This document shows, piece after piece, positions 17,441 through 26,949 of a stretch of DNA of 64,000 nt; the first letter of the stretch is position 1, and each line of letters opens with the position of its first letter. The notes beneath the pieces are model-generated. The model did not search any database. It had not been told where the DNA came from and was given only the letters and a program-made list of their open reading frames with translations. This DNA is from Shewanella polaris (GTDB taxonomy: Bacteria > Pseudomonadota > Gammaproteobacteria > Enterobacterales > Shewanellaceae), in NCBI RefSeq assembly GCF_006385555.1, contig NZ_CP041036.1:1302001-1366000 (forward strand), written 5' to 3'. The translations under genes were made by a program, and so were the position numbers.

Positions 17441-18088
17441 ATGGCTATCATTCGAACTGTGACATTGATCTTGTTTGGTTTTTTTATCTGTAATGCTTAT
17501 GCTTGGGTTGATACTGACTTTGATGGAGTGCCTGATAAGAAAGACGCTTGTAATGATACTCCTGCAAATAGTGTTGTTATGGCAAATGGTTGTATTGATA
17601 CTGAAATACTCATTGTCGATGAAGATGACGAAGTTGATGATGAGTTTGATGAAGCAGAATTAGGTGCAACAATTACCAATAATGCTGCACTTATTGCTGA
17701 ACAATGTCGTCAACAACGAGATATTTTACTAGCGGTAGATTGTTTTGGGTCTATTCTTCAACCTGTGTATTTTGATTTTGATAAATCAGAAGTGTTGTTA
17801 ACTCAGAGACCCACTCTCATTAGAGTACAACAATATATTGAGCAAAACCCACAAGTGGTTGTTCGTTTAGAAGGGCATACCGATAGTATTGGTAGTGATG
17901 CCTTTAACAGGGTGTTGTCGTTAAGACGAGCAGTTACAATTAAAGATTTACTTGTAAATGAATACCAATTCCAACCATCTTCTATTGAGGTCGTTGGAAT
18001 GAGTAGCAATATGCCGGTGGCGGATAACGCCACAATAGAAGGGCGGCAGCGTAATCGGCGCGTAGAGTTTATTATTTCGGCAGAGTAA
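17441..18088 (+). CDS. OmpA-family peptidoglycan-binding protein with thrombospondin type 3-like Ca repeat
   Basis: A 215-residue exported protein. Signal peptide 1-22 (MAIIRTVTLILFGFFICNAYA). The mature start DTDFDGVPDKKDACNDTPAN is an Asp-rich type 3 calcium repeat, followed by an acidic stretch (DEDDEVDDEFDEAELG). The OmpA domain covers about 100-215: VYFDFDKSEVL, LEGHTDSIGSDAFNRVLSLR and EGRQRNRRVEF, the pattern that binds diaminopimelate in peptidoglycan. AAGGGG precedes the ATG. There is no beta-barrel, so it is probably a periplasmic tether. It lies 24 bases upstream of mscS on the same strand, so the two are likely cotranscribed and both concern envelope mechanics. Confidence 0.88.
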   Translation: MAIIRTVTLILFGFFICNAYAWVDTDFDGVPDKKDACNDTPANSVVMANGCIDTEILIVDEDDEVDDEFDEAELGATITNNAALIAEQCRQQRDILLAVDCFGSILQPVYFDFDKSEVLLTQRPTLIRVQQYIEQNPQVVVRLEGHTDSIGSDAFNRVLSLRRAVTIKDLLVNEYQFQPSSIEVVGMSSNMPVADNATIEGRQRNRRVEFIISAE

Positions 18089-18112
18089 TTCTGCTATAAA
18101 GGGAGACAAAAA

Positions 18113-18946
18113 ATGGAACACCTAGAAGGTTTAGACGCTTTAATCGAGCAGGCGCCTGAGTTTTTTATGACTTATGGTCTTAAAGCCTTAGCTGCAATTG
18201 TTATTTTTCTTATCGGTAAATATTTTTCCGGTGTAGCAAAACGCATAACAAGCAAATTACTTACTAATCGAAAAGTAGATGCAACTGTAGTTTCATTTGT
18301 GGCTAACTTAGCTTGGGCCTTAGTATTTGTATTTACTATTGTCGCCACACTTGGTCAAGTTGGTGTGCAAACAGCATCATTAGTTGCTGTGATAGGTGCT
18401 GCAGGTTTAGCTGTTGGTTTAGCGTTACAAGGTTCGCTTTCTAACTTTGCATCTGGTGTGTTGATGGTGCTTTTCCGTCCATGCCGCGTTGGTGACTTTA
18501 TTGAAGCCGCAGGTGTTGCTGGCGTAGTGGATGAAATTACTATTTTCTCAACTCGTCTTCGTACGGGTGACAATAAAATAATTATCGCGCCTAACTCAGC
18601 GATTATGAACGGTACTATTACTAACTATTCTGCGTTAGAAAAGCGTCGTATCGATTTAGTGATTGGTGTGTCTTATTCTGCTGACATTGCAACAACGAAG
18701 AAAGTTATCGCTGAGATCCTTGATAACAACCAGTCTGTATTAAAAGATCCTGGTTACACTATCGGTTTAGCAGAACTTGCTGATTGCTCAATTAACTTCG
18801 TGGTTCGCCCATGGGTTAAAACAGGTGATTATTGGCCTGCACGCTTTGAATTACTTGAGCAAATCAAGAATGCATTAGATGCAGCAAATATTGAAATTCC
18901 ATTTCCACAAATGGATTTACATGTTAAAGAAGTTCCAGCAAAATAA
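18113..18946 (+). CDS. mscS: Small-conductance mechanosensitive channel MscS
   Basis: A 277-residue channel of E. coli MscS size (286). Three TM helices occupy roughly residues 15-115; the pore helix TM3 is AVIGAAGLAVGLALQGSLSN with the typical Gly/Ala packing, and is followed by FASGVLMVLFRPCRVGDFIE, the beta-domain signature. Such channels open under membrane tension and release solutes after osmotic downshock. GGGAGA precedes the ATG. A strong terminator follows, so the ompA-like/mscS pair ends here. Confidence 0.93.
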   Translation: MEHLEGLDALIEQAPEFFMTYGLKALAAIVIFLIGKYFSGVAKRITSKLLTNRKVDATVVSFVANLAWALVFVFTIVATLGQVGVQTASLVAVIGAAGLAVGLALQGSLSNFASGVLMVLFRPCRVGDFIEAAGVAGVVDEITIFSTRLRTGDNKIIIAPNSAIMNGTITNYSALEKRRIDLVIGVSYSADIATTKKVIAEILDNNQSVLKDPGYTIGLAELADCSINFVVRPWVKTGDYWPARFELLEQIKNALDAANIEIPFPQMDLHVKEVPAK

Positions 18947-18970
18947 TATTGCTGCCAACTTAATATTGAT

Positions 18971-18997
18971 AAAAACCAGCATTTGCTGGTTTTTTTA
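18971..18997 (+). terminator. Rho-independent terminator after mscS
   Basis: AAAAACCAGC, loop ATTT, GCTGGTTTTTTT: a perfect 10-bp stem with a long T-tract, ending just upstream of the tpx ribosome site CAGGAG. Confidence 0.9.
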
Positions 18998-19012
18998 TAC
19001 CAGGAGTTTTCC

Positions 19013-19606
19013 ATGAAGCTATTTTCTACCTTTGCAGCGATTACATTACTATCCACATCGGTTATTAGTACTCCGAGTTTTGCTGGCGAAAAAACCATGA
19101 TTACCATGGGCGGCAACCCTGTCGCTTTAGAAGGTAAAATACCGAGTTTAAATACAATTGCACCAGTGTTTACTGTAGTGGATGAAAAATTCAATCCTGT
19201 CAGTTTAAGTGATTTCAAAGGTAAAACCGTATTGATTAGTGCCGTTCCCAGTTTAGATACTGGAGTATGTGCGTTACAGACTAAACGGTTTAATAAAGAA
19301 TTTACTCAATTTGATACTGATGTGGTGATGCTGACTATTAGTGAAGACTTACCGTTTGCCCAGAAACGTTTTTGCCAAACTGAAGACGTAGATAACATTA
19401 TCGTATTATCAGACTCTGTATGGCGTGATTTTGGTGAAAAATATGGTTTGTTGATTAAAGATCACGGTTTGTTAGCACGATCTATTTTTATTATTGATAC
19501 TCAAGGATTATTGAAATATCAAGAATTAGTAACTGAAGTCAGTGAACACCCCAATTATGATGCAGCATTAGCGGCATTAACTGAAATATCAGCTGCTGCG
19601 AAGTAA
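19013..19606 (+). CDS. tpx: Thiol peroxidase Tpx with signal peptide
   Basis: A 197-residue peroxiredoxin that reduces hydroperoxides with thioredoxin-type partners. The peroxidatic Cys86 is in PSLDTGVCALQTKRF and the resolving Cys121 in AQKRFCQTED, 35 residues apart (34 in E. coli Tpx as I recall it). Residues 1-24 (MKLFSTFAAITLLSTSVIST, cut after SFA) form a signal peptide, so the enzyme is probably periplasmic, while E. coli Tpx has no such leader in its sequence. ATG 19013 with CAGGAG upstream is clear; a longer frame from 18983 would run through the mscS terminator and is rejected. Confidence 0.92.
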   Translation: MKLFSTFAAITLLSTSVISTPSFAGEKTMITMGGNPVALEGKIPSLNTIAPVFTVVDEKFNPVSLSDFKGKTVLISAVPSLDTGVCALQTKRFNKEFTQFDTDVVMLTISEDLPFAQKRFCQTEDVDNIIVLSDSVWRDFGEKYGLLIKDHGLLARSIFIIDTQGLLKYQELVTEVSEHPNYDAALAALTEISAAAK

Positions 19607-19652
19607 TGGTGTTGTTTCTGCAATTATTGTGTGAATGAGGATAGAGTTCAGG

Positions 19653-20663
19653 ATGATTGATTTTCGAAGTGATACGGTTACCCAACCAACTGAAGCAATG
19701 CGTTTAGCTATGTCTAGAGCTGAGGTCGGAGATGATGTTTATGGGGACGACCCCACAGTAAACAATTTACAAGATATGGCTGCAGATATGTTTGGTTTTG
19801 ATGCCGCCTTGTTTGTCAGTTCGGGGACTCAAGCTAACTTGCTGGCACTCATGTCGCATTGTGAACGGGGCGATGAATACCTTTGTGGCCAACAAGCACA
19901 TAACTATAAGTTTGAAGGCGGTGGGGCTGCAGTATTAGGCAGTATTCAACCTCAACCACTGAATAATCAAACTGATGGCAGCATTTTGCTGAGTGATATT
20001 GAAGCGGCTATTAAGCCTGATGATGTGCATTTTGCTCGAACACGGTTATTGAGTTTAGAAAATACCATCGGCGGTAAGGTATTACGCCAAGATTATTTAG
20101 CTCAAGCCCAAAGCCTTGCGTTTAATCGTGACCTTAAAATTCACTTAGACGGTGCTCGTGTCGCTAATGCTGCGGTAGCTCAAGATATTGCCATAGCTGA
20201 TATTACTCAATATTTTGACTCAGTATCGATTTGTTTATCAAAAGGCTTGTGTGCGCCGATAGGTTCTATTCTGTTAGGCGATGAGAGGCTAATTGGTAAA
20301 GCCACTCGATGGCGAAAAATGTTGGGTGGTGGCATGCGACAAGCGGGGATTATTGCTGCAGCGGCAAAGTTAGCATTAACAGATCAGGTAGACCGCTTAG
20401 TGGATGATCACCATAATGCTAAGGCTTTGGCTTTATTGCTGGCTGAAATGCCAGAATTTACTGTTGATGCTAATTTGGTACAAACTAATATGGTATTCGC
20501 GACATTAGCAGATGATATCAACCCCAAGATGCTTGCCGCTTCATTGGCAGATAAAGGTATCATTATTAGCCCAAGTAGGCAGTTACGCTTGGTCACTCAT
20601 AAAGATATTAGTGCGAACGACATCAAGGTGTTTGTGAATACCTTAAAACAACTTATGGGTTAA
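19653..20663 (+). CDS. ltaE: Low-specificity L-threonine aldolase LtaE
   Basis: A 336-residue PLP enzyme of fold type I that cleaves threonine or allo-threonine to glycine and acetaldehyde. MIDFRSDTVTQPTEAMRLAM is the classic N terminus, GDDVYGDDPTVN follows, and the Schiff-base Lys197 is in SICLSKGLCAPIGSIL. The ATG at 19653 (AGGATAGAGTTCAGG upstream) matches the family start; an in-frame GTG at 19635 is rejected. Single gene, closed by a terminator. Confidence 0.94.
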   Translation: MIDFRSDTVTQPTEAMRLAMSRAEVGDDVYGDDPTVNNLQDMAADMFGFDAALFVSSGTQANLLALMSHCERGDEYLCGQQAHNYKFEGGGAAVLGSIQPQPLNNQTDGSILLSDIEAAIKPDDVHFARTRLLSLENTIGGKVLRQDYLAQAQSLAFNRDLKIHLDGARVANAAVAQDIAIADITQYFDSVSICLSKGLCAPIGSILLGDERLIGKATRWRKMLGGGMRQAGIIAAAAKLALTDQVDRLVDDHHNAKALALLLAEMPEFTVDANLVQTNMVFATLADDINPKMLAASLADKGIIISPSRQLRLVTHKDISANDIKVFVNTLKQLMG

Positions 20664-20689
20664 TCTTCTTGTAAATAAATTGCTTCATT

Positions 20690-20723
20690 AAAGGTCACAC
20701 TGAGTGTGGCCTTTGTCTTTTTT
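20690..20723 (+). terminator. Rho-independent terminator after ltaE
   Basis: AAAGGTCACAC and GTGTGGCCTTT form an 11-bp stem with one G:U pair and a 3-base loop, followed by GTCTTTTTT. Confidence 0.85.
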
Positions 20724-20887
20724 GGTGCGGTAATGTATTTTTTGAGGGCATTACGACCTCATGAAAAACGTATGATGGTTTTATCTGTCTGTTTTTAATG
20801 ATTAAAATAATTGGCTTGAACATTGCTACTTATTTTGAGGTATGCGTCGCTTGGCGCAAAATTAATTAAGCAAATAATGGGGTCATC

Positions 20888-21256
20888 ATGAAATATTTCT
20901 CACGTCATATCGTCATGCCAATTCATCTTAATAGCACTAAAAGTTTATGCTGTGGCCAACTATTAAGTTGGGTAAATGAAGAAGCTAGTATTTTTGCCAG
21001 TTGCCAAATGCGCAGCCAATTTCATATTGCCAAGGTTATATCTGAAATTAACTTTATGGCACCAGCACAAACTAGCGACATCATTGAATTTGGATTTGAG
21101 CTAGTAAGCTTGGGCCAGAGCTCTGTGACGGTACGTTGTAAAATACGCAATAAAGTCAATCATGCGCCGATAGCCTTTATCGATAAAATGGTATTTGTAA
21201 ATGTGAATGAAAATGGCTTACCTATTCCACATGGTATGCGTGCTAACGCGGCTTAA
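20888..21256 (+). CDS. Hotdog-fold acyl-CoA thioesterase-like protein
   Basis: A 122-residue protein with the acyl-CoA hydrolase (4HBT/YciA-like) layout: LNSTKSLCCGQLLSWVNEEASIFASCQMRS resembles the N..G.LFGG.L..W.D.AA segment, then EINFMAPAQTSDIIEFGFEL and VRCKIRNKV. The catalytic acidic residue usually read as Asp in WxDEAA is Asn-Glu here (WVNEEA), so activity may rest on Glu or be lost. GGGGTCATC precedes the ATG. Substrate is unknown. Confidence 0.7.
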   Translation: MKYFSRHIVMPIHLNSTKSLCCGQLLSWVNEEASIFASCQMRSQFHIAKVISEINFMAPAQTSDIIEFGFELVSLGQSSVTVRCKIRNKVNHAPIAFIDKMVFVNVNENGLPIPHGMRANAA

Positions 21257-21354
21257 TTGCTTTAATGATGTGTATTATTTGCGAGCATTATGAGCGTTGG
21301 CCATAAAGATAAGTTGTGATGTGGGTGATGGATTAATACTAAAGCAAAGAATAA

Positions 21355-21390
21355 ACAATAAAAATTAAGGAGCTATAATAGCTCCTTAAT
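21355..21390 (-). terminator. Terminator of the minus-strand unknown gene
   Basis: ATTAAGGAGCTA and TAGCTCCTTAAT form a perfect 12-bp stem with a 3-base loop (21364-21390). On the minus strand it is followed by TTTTATTG, about 25 bases past the stop of the gene at 21416-21781. Confidence 0.75.
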
Positions 21391-21415
21391 ATGAATGTGA
21401 AATAGGTTGAGTTTA

Positions 21416-21781
21416 TTATTCAATTTTAGCAATACGTTGTTGATAGTCATCGATTAAATGCTCCATTATTTGATTTGGAGAAGCATCTTGGCAACAATTG
21501 TCTAAAAAGATTTTAAAGGTGACAAGGGCATGGCCATCGTTCTTAAGTCGGCTACTTTGCATGGCAAAAAAAGCTTCTTCATTATCGGCTTTTCTAACCA
21601 CAAAATCTTCAAGCTCGAATGATTTAGTGCCGGAGATGTTGTGCCATTTAGTGATACGGTCGAGTGCAATTTCACAAGACTGGTTTACTTCGATGTGGTT
21701 TAGCCATGTTGGAGGTTGTTCATTATCTTGATAATGCGGGCATCTAACTGTGTAATTGTATACATGAGTAATTGCTGTCAT
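21416..21781 (-). CDS. Conserved-looking hypothetical protein, 121 residues
   Basis: Not recognised. The protein has no signal peptide or membrane segment. Near its start it has NYTVRCPHYQDNEQPPTWLN, and later NCCQDASPNQIMEHLIDDYQ; cysteines at RCPHY, QSCEIA and NCC could form metal or disulfide sites, but no standard finger spacing is present. It has its own terminator and a good ribosome site (AGGTAGGTAAGCA before ATG), so it is a real gene. The neighbours (thioesterase-like gene, alcohol dehydrogenase) give no clear hint. Confidence 0.7.
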   Translation of the reverse strand: MTAITHVYNYTVRCPHYQDNEQPPTWLNHIEVNQSCEIALDRITKWHNISGTKSFELEDFVVRKADNEEAFFAMQSSRLKNDGHALVTFKIFLDNCCQDASPNQIMEHLIDDYQQRIAKIE

Positions 21782-21935
21782 TGCTTACCTACCTATTCGC
21801 TATCTAAGTGGTTTTACTATAGACCTTATTTTTTATTTTGGTCAATCCTTATTTTAAGAACTTAGATCTAAGCATCACTTTTTACTAAATTAAAAATAAG
21901 TTGTTGTCATTGCTAGTTTTTTACATTAAATGATC

Positions 21936-21968
21936 GGTTAAAAAAAGCTCACAATTTAATGTGAGCTT
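21936..21968 (-). terminator. Rho-independent terminator of the Fe-alcohol dehydrogenase
   Basis: AAGCTCACA (21945-21953) pairs with TGTGAGCTT (21960-21968). On the minus strand a run of Ts (complement of the A run ending at 21946) follows, 25 bases after the stop codon. Confidence 0.85.
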
Positions 21969-21990
21969 GAGTATTAGTTTGCCGAACTGG

Positions 21991-23139
21991 TTATAGTGCG
22001 TTAGTGAAAATTTGGCAAATCTCTTGATGTGTTGCTTGCTTAGGGTTAGTAAAACCGCATGCATCTTTGAGTGCGTTGTCTGCTAATGTTGGAATATCCT
22101 CTGCTTTTACACCGAGCAGAGTTAAATTTTCAGGAATATTAACGGCTTTCGACAATTGCTTAATGGCTTCTATTGCCGCATTGGCTCCTTGTTGATCAGA
22201 CATTGCTGTAGTGTCTACTCCCATTGCTTTTGCTACGTCCGCGAGACGAGCAGGTACAACTTGGGCATTGTAGGTTTGTACATGAGGTAGCAATAATGCG
22301 TTACATACACCGTGTGGTAAATCATAAAAACCGCCAAGCTGATGTGCCATCGCATGTACATAGCCTAGACTGGCATTATTAAAAGCCATGCCAGCTAGAA
22401 ACTGTGCATAAGCCATCTGTTCTCTGGCTTGAATGTTATCACCCTGCTTAACGGCGTTAATTAAATTGGCCTGAATGAGCTCAATAGCTGTGATTGCACA
22501 GGCATCTGTAATGGGGTTAGCGGCAATAGAAACATAAGCCTCAATAGCATGTGTTAATGCATCCATACCTGTAGCGGCTGTAAGTGATGCAGGCTTTTCA
22601 AGCATCAATTCAGGATCGTTCACAGAAAGAATTGGGGTCGTATTTTTATCGACAATGGCCATTTTAATGTGCCTTGCCTCATCGGTAATAATACAAAAAC
22701 GAGTCATTTCACTCGCAGTTCCTGCAGTGGTGTTTATGGCAACTAGCGGCATTTGTGGTTTAGTTGATACATCCACACCTTCATAATCTTTAATCTTGCC
22801 GCCATTAGTGGCAACAAGTGCAATGCCTTTGGCGCAATCATGTGGTGAACCGCCACCTAAAGAAATAATCACATCACACTGATTGATTTTTAATAGTTCA
22901 AGTCCCGCTGTCACGTTACCTGTTGTTGGATTAGGCTGTACGCCATCAAATATAACCACTTCAATGCCATTGGCATTAAGTTTATCAGCCACTTTTTTAA
23001 CTAAACCAATTTTTACCAATGGTTTGTCGGTGACAATTAATGCTTTGCTAAAGCCAAATGCGTTAATGTCTTTAATTGCTTCATCTACGCCGCCTTGACC
23101 AAGAATGTTGACGCTGGGGATAAAAAATTTAGTCGCCAT
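21991..23139 (-). CDS. Iron-containing (group III) alcohol dehydrogenase, AdhB/YiaY-like
   Basis: A 382-residue NAD-dependent alcohol dehydrogenase of the iron-activated family. The nucleotide site is [20 protein letters not shown] with [16 protein letters not shown]; metal ligands lie in the Asp of [18 protein letters not shown] and the histidines of [19 protein letters not shown]. Length and wording are closest to Zymomonas AdhB and E. coli YiaY. It interconverts short alcohols and aldehydes. It is a single gene with a strong terminator. The ATG at 23139 is preceded by AAAGGACAATC. Confidence 0.9.
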   Translation of the reverse strand: MATKFFIPSVNILGQGGVDEAIKDINAFGFSKALIVTDKPLVKIGLVKKVADKLNANGIEVVIFDGVQPNPTTGNVTAGLELLKINQCDVIISLGGGSPHDCAKGIALVATNGGKIKDYEGVDVSTKPQMPLVAINTTAGTASEMTRFCIITDEARHIKMAIVDKNTTPILSVNDPELMLEKPASLTAATGMDALTHAIEAYVSIAANPITDACAITAIELIQANLINAVKQGDNIQAREQMAYAQFLAGMAFNNASLGYVHAMAHQLGGFYDLPHGVCNALLLPHVQTYNAQVVPARLADVAKAMGVDTTAMSDQQGANAAIEAIKQLSKAVNIPENLTLLGVKAEDIPTLADNALKDACGFTNPKQATHQEICQIFTNAL

Positions 23140-23542
23140 ATTGATTGTCCTTTGTATAAAATTAAATATTCTCTACAGCAAACATATCTATATTAGGCTG
23201 GTTATTATGTGACATGGAGCCAGTTTGTATCCAATAAGTAACAATAATTAAGTGATTTTATAACAAGTACGACACTTTACGCGTAACTGTGATCTGAGAT
23301 GATGGCGTTTTTGGCATAACCGGAATATTGAGTAGCTCTTTAACACGTGCATTAAGTTTGTTTGTGATGCGGTAACGATAGAATGTAGTATAAAAATGAT
23401 ACATAAATATTATGTTCTTTATATGGGATGAGTTACGGTATAAAGTTAAAAATACCTTTCAGTTGGTTTGCTTCTACTACACTAAATAGAGATAGCTTGG
23501 ATGCTACTGTGTTTGTTATGGATGGATAAGGGAAATGTATAG
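23140..23542. other. Divergent intergenic region, adh / GGDEF-EAL gene
   Basis: About 400 bases holding both promoters. A TGTGATCTGAGATGATGG stretch near 23288 is a poor CRP-like half match and was not called. No small gene or clear hairpin was found. Confidence 0.45.
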
Positions 23543-26500
23543 GTGTTTAATCTAAATATTTTTTTCTCAATTTTAGAAAATGCAGCGTTATTACTGGCGC
23601 TGGTTTATGTGTATTCGCTATCGTCCACCCATCAACGCAAGGTGGCGTCTTTTCTATGGCAATTTTTAATGGGTGGACTGATTGGCACCATTGGTGTCGT
23701 GATCATGATAGATCCCTTGGTAAACCAACAAGAAGCATTGTTTGATGCTCGCTCTGTGGTGCTTTGTTTAAGTGGATTGTTCTTTGGTGCCATTCCAACC
23801 CTGCTTGCAACAATTATCATGGCACTTTATCGTTTCCATTTAGGCGGCGTAGCTGTGTGGATTGGAATATTCATGTTGGTAAGTAGTGGGCTGATAGGGT
23901 TGGTTTGGCGTCAATTTAGGCATAACAAATTAGATCAAATTAGTTATCGAGAATTCTTCATTTTTGGCATTGTTGTACATGTCATTTCGCTGTTGTGGTT
24001 ATTCTTATTGCCCTATGAACAAGCCTTACAAGCCATAAGTAATGTGTTATTTCCTATATTAGTTATTTTACCCTTATTCACCATGGTTATTGGCCATTTA
24101 CTTGTCAAAATAGAATTTTATGACCGCAATATTCAAGTCAAATTGCAAGAGGATTTTCTTTTTAAAAATCAATTTGATATTGGCAATATAGGGATTGCAA
24201 TTACGACTAAAACGAAATATTGGCTGAAAGTAAATCCTTACTTATGCCGGATGTTCGGTTACACAGAAAAAGAATTAACATCATTAACCTGGCCAGAATT
24301 AACTCACCCAGATGATCTCAATAAAGATTTATTATTGTTCGATAAGATGGCCAACGGCGAACTTGATGAGTATGAAACGGATAAGCGTTTTATTGCCAAA
24401 GATGGATCGATTGTTTACACCCATATGACCGTTGCATGCCGTCGTCATGTTCAAGACAATACTTTTTTAGTGATTGCGGGCTTTTTAGATATTACCCAGC
24501 AAAAACAATCTCAACAAGCCTTATTACAAAGTAAAGAGCATCTCGCGTTAGTGCTTGATAGCAGTGAATTAGGGGCATGGGATTGGGATGTTGTCAGTGA
24601 CCGTATTAGCGTGAATCAATATAGTGCAGATATTCTAGGGTGTTCAATTGAAGATCTTAATCTACATCCTGAGTTGTGGTTCAACGCGATACGTTCCAGA
24701 GACAAATTTAAGTTTCTGCGCAGTATCAATGAAATGGTGAAAGGTCGATGTATTAGCCAGCGAGTTGAGTACTTATTGACGGATTTAAAGGGCGTTAGTC
24801 ATTGGATTTTACAAACTGGCAAAGTGGTTGATATTGATGACAGAGGTAAACCACTTCGAGTCTGCGGAACCCATAGTGATATTACTGATATAAAACAAGT
24901 TGAAGACTCGTTGAGTATTGCTACTTCTGTTTATCAAAACTCCAGTGAAGCCATGAGTGTGTTTACTACTAAGGGAATTCTCGTTGATTCAAACCCTGCT
25001 TTTTCTTTAATTACAGGATTCAGCAAAGAGGACGTTCAAGGCAAGCATTTACGTATGTTTGAAACAGACCTGCAACCTAAGCGTTTTTATCAACAACTTA
25101 GAAAACAGCTCAATCGGGAAGGGCATTGGCATGGCGAAGTGTGGATGCAGCGAAAAAATGGTGAAAACTATCTTATATTATTAACCATTAATTCAATTAT
25201 CCAAACAAAATCTCAAACTGCACAGTTTGTGGCGTTATTTTCTGATATTACCGAGAAAAAACAAACTGAAGAATTTATATGGCGTCAGGCAAATTATGAT
25301 GCGCTCACGGGGTTACCTAATCGCCGAATGTTATTAAGCTTTTTAAACCAAGAAATATTGCTCTCTGAACGACAAGATAATCATTTTGCATTGATGTTTT
25401 TAGACTTAGATTATTTTAAAGAGATTAATGACTCTTTGGGTCATGATATGGGCGATGTGTTATTACTTGATACTGCAGACCGTCTCAAAAAATGTGTACG
25501 AGAAAACGATTTAGTGGCCCGCCTCGGTGGGGATGAGTTTACAATAGTACTAACCAATCTAGCAGATTTTAACGGGGTAGCACGTGTAGCCCAACAAATT
25601 CTAAAAACGCTTGCCGAGCCTTATATTCTAGGTGATCAAATTGCTCATATTAGTGGCAGTATTGGTATCACCTTATTCCCTGACGATGCCAAAACAACCG
25701 ACACGTTATTAAAGAATGCTGATCAAGCGATGTATACGTCTAAATCAAGTGGGCGTAATCGGTTTAATTATTTTACCCCTGCAATGCAAGACCATGCACA
25801 AAAACGGATTATGTTAATTCAGGATCTCAAAGTTGCCATAATTCAACATCAATTTGAGCTATATTATCAGCCAATTGTTGATGTTAATAATAAGCAGGTC
25901 ACCAAAGCCGAGGCATTGATACGCTGGAGGCACCCTACTATGGGGTTAATTCCACCAGCAGATTTTATTTCTATTGCTGAAGATACTGGAATGATAATTG
26001 ATATTGGCAATTGGGTATTTTATCAAGCTTGCAAGCAGGCTGCTCAATGGAAAACGCAATTTAATTGTGATGTGCAAATCAGTATCAATAAGTCACCGGT
26101 AGAGTTTCGAAATGAGTCTACAGATATTGAAGGTTGGCTTAAGCATATGTCGCAATTAGCCTTACCGACGAAAAATATTTGTATCGAAATTACTGAAAAC
26201 TTATTGTTTAATATTGAGCCAAATGTTGAGGCTAAATTATTAGCTTATCGCAAAGCGGGTATGCAAATGTCGCTCGATGATTTCGGAACCGGATATTCAT
26301 CCTTACCTTATCTAAAGAAATTCAGTGTTAATTACCTTAAAATTGATCAATGTTTTGTGAATAATCTGGCTGCGGGTAGTAATGATCTGTGTTTGTGTGA
26401 AGCGATGATTGTAATGGCTCATAAACTTGGGATGAAAGTGATAGCAGAAGGTGTTGAAACCGAAAATCAACGGCGTTTATTGACCTTGGTAGGTTGTGAT

Positions 26501-26614
26501 TATGCACAAGGATATTTATTTTCACATGCGTTATGCCGAGATGACTTCGAACAGCAGTACTTAATGGCAACTCAAGAGCATAAACGCATTTCAAACAGTC
26601 AGTTACTAACCTAA
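23543..26614 (+). CDS. 5TMR-LYT membrane sensor with PAS, GGDEF and EAL domains
   Basis: A 1023-residue bifunctional c-di-GMP protein. Residues 1-195 are a five-to-six helix sensor like the LytS/YhcK type 5TM receptor (FDARSVVLCLSGLFFGAIPT, ALYRFHLGGVAVWIG). Three PAS/PAC segments follow (about 210-320, 325-450, 455-570). The GGDEF motif is intact (662-666, RLGGDEFTIVL) with an RxxD I-site (REND, 653-656). The EAL domain is also intact: EAL at 790-792, DDFGTGYSSLPYL and KIDQCFV, and VIAEGVET. Both synthesis and breakdown of c-di-GMP are possible; many such tandem proteins act mainly one way. The GTG start at 23543 follows AAGGGA. It is a single gene. Confidence 0.93.
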   Translation: MFNLNIFFSILENAALLLALVYVYSLSSTHQRKVASFLWQFLMGGLIGTIGVVIMIDPLVNQQEALFDARSVVLCLSGLFFGAIPTLLATIIMALYRFHLGGVAVWIGIFMLVSSGLIGLVWRQFRHNKLDQISYREFFIFGIVVHVISLLWLFLLPYEQALQAISNVLFPILVILPLFTMVIGHLLVKIEFYDRNIQVKLQEDFLFKNQFDIGNIGIAITTKTKYWLKVNPYLCRMFGYTEKELTSLTWPELTHPDDLNKDLLLFDKMANGELDEYETDKRFIAKDGSIVYTHMTVACRRHVQDNTFLVIAGFLDITQQKQSQQALLQSKEHLALVLDSSELGAWDWDVVSDRISVNQYSADILGCSIEDLNLHPELWFNAIRSRDKFKFLRSINEMVKGRCISQRVEYLLTDLKGVSHWILQTGKVVDIDDRGKPLRVCGTHSDITDIKQVEDSLSIATSVYQNSSEAMSVFTTKGILVDSNPAFSLITGFSKEDVQGKHLRMFETDLQPKRFYQQLRKQLNREGHWHGEVWMQRKNGENYLILLTINSIIQTKSQTAQFVALFSDITEKKQTEEFIWRQANYDALTGLPNRRMLLSFLNQEILLSERQDNHFALMFLDLDYFKEINDSLGHDMGDVLLLDTADRLKKCVRENDLVARLGGDEFTIVLTNLADFNGVARVAQQILKTLAEPYILGDQIAHISGSIGITLFPDDAKTTDTLLKNADQAMYTSKSSGRNRFNYFTPAMQDHAQKRIMLIQDLKVAIIQHQFELYYQPIVDVNNKQVTKAEALIRWRHPTMGLIPPADFISIAEDTGMIIDIGNWVFYQACKQAAQWKTQFNCDVQISINKSPVEFRNESTDIEGWLKHMSQLALPTKNICIEITENLLFNIEPNVEAKLLAYRKAGMQMSLDDFGTGYSSLPYLKKFSVNYLKIDQCFVNNLAAGSNDLCLCEAMIVMAHKLGMKVIAEGVETENQRRLLTLVGCDYAQGYLFSHALCRDDFEQQYLMATQEHKRISNSQLLT

Positions 26615-26949
26615 TACCATTACATATTGTGGATACTTGTTACCGATTAAGCCTTCTGCATATGAGGACTGCATTAAACCTGTGAGATTACAGGGTTAAG
26701 CTCAGATAAGGATTATAAACGGTTATCCCATAGCCATTTGCATTGACTGACCATCGACCCGATATTGATGTAGCTTTTAGATGAAAATACCTTGCAGGTA
26801 AAACATATGACTAGTTTGATATGAAATTGGTGAAATATTGGTTTCTCTCTATCTTTATCTCATCCCTTAAACCTAACTGAGGTTAGTTATTCTGTTGGGG
26901 ATTAGTATACAATAGCGACCTATTTTTATTTGCTTTTATTGGGTCTGTT
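26615..26949. other. Intergenic region upstream of rhlE
   Basis: About 335 bases. It contains AACCTAACTGAGGTT (a short dyad near 26870) and a TATACAAT box near 26906 that may be the -10 of rhlE. No small gene or repeat was recognised. Confidence 0.4.

Noticed and set aside
17277..17462. 61-codon frame before the OmpA-like gene
   Set aside because: Overlaps the true start of the OmpA-like gene, no ribosome site and no family.
23285..23310. TGTGATCTGAGATGATGG resembling a CRP site
   Set aside because: Only the first half matches; the second half does not give TCACA.
26610..26840. AATACCATTACATATTG, a possible end of the TACCAATC-type MITE
   Set aside because: The match to the known end is partial and no inverted partner was found.
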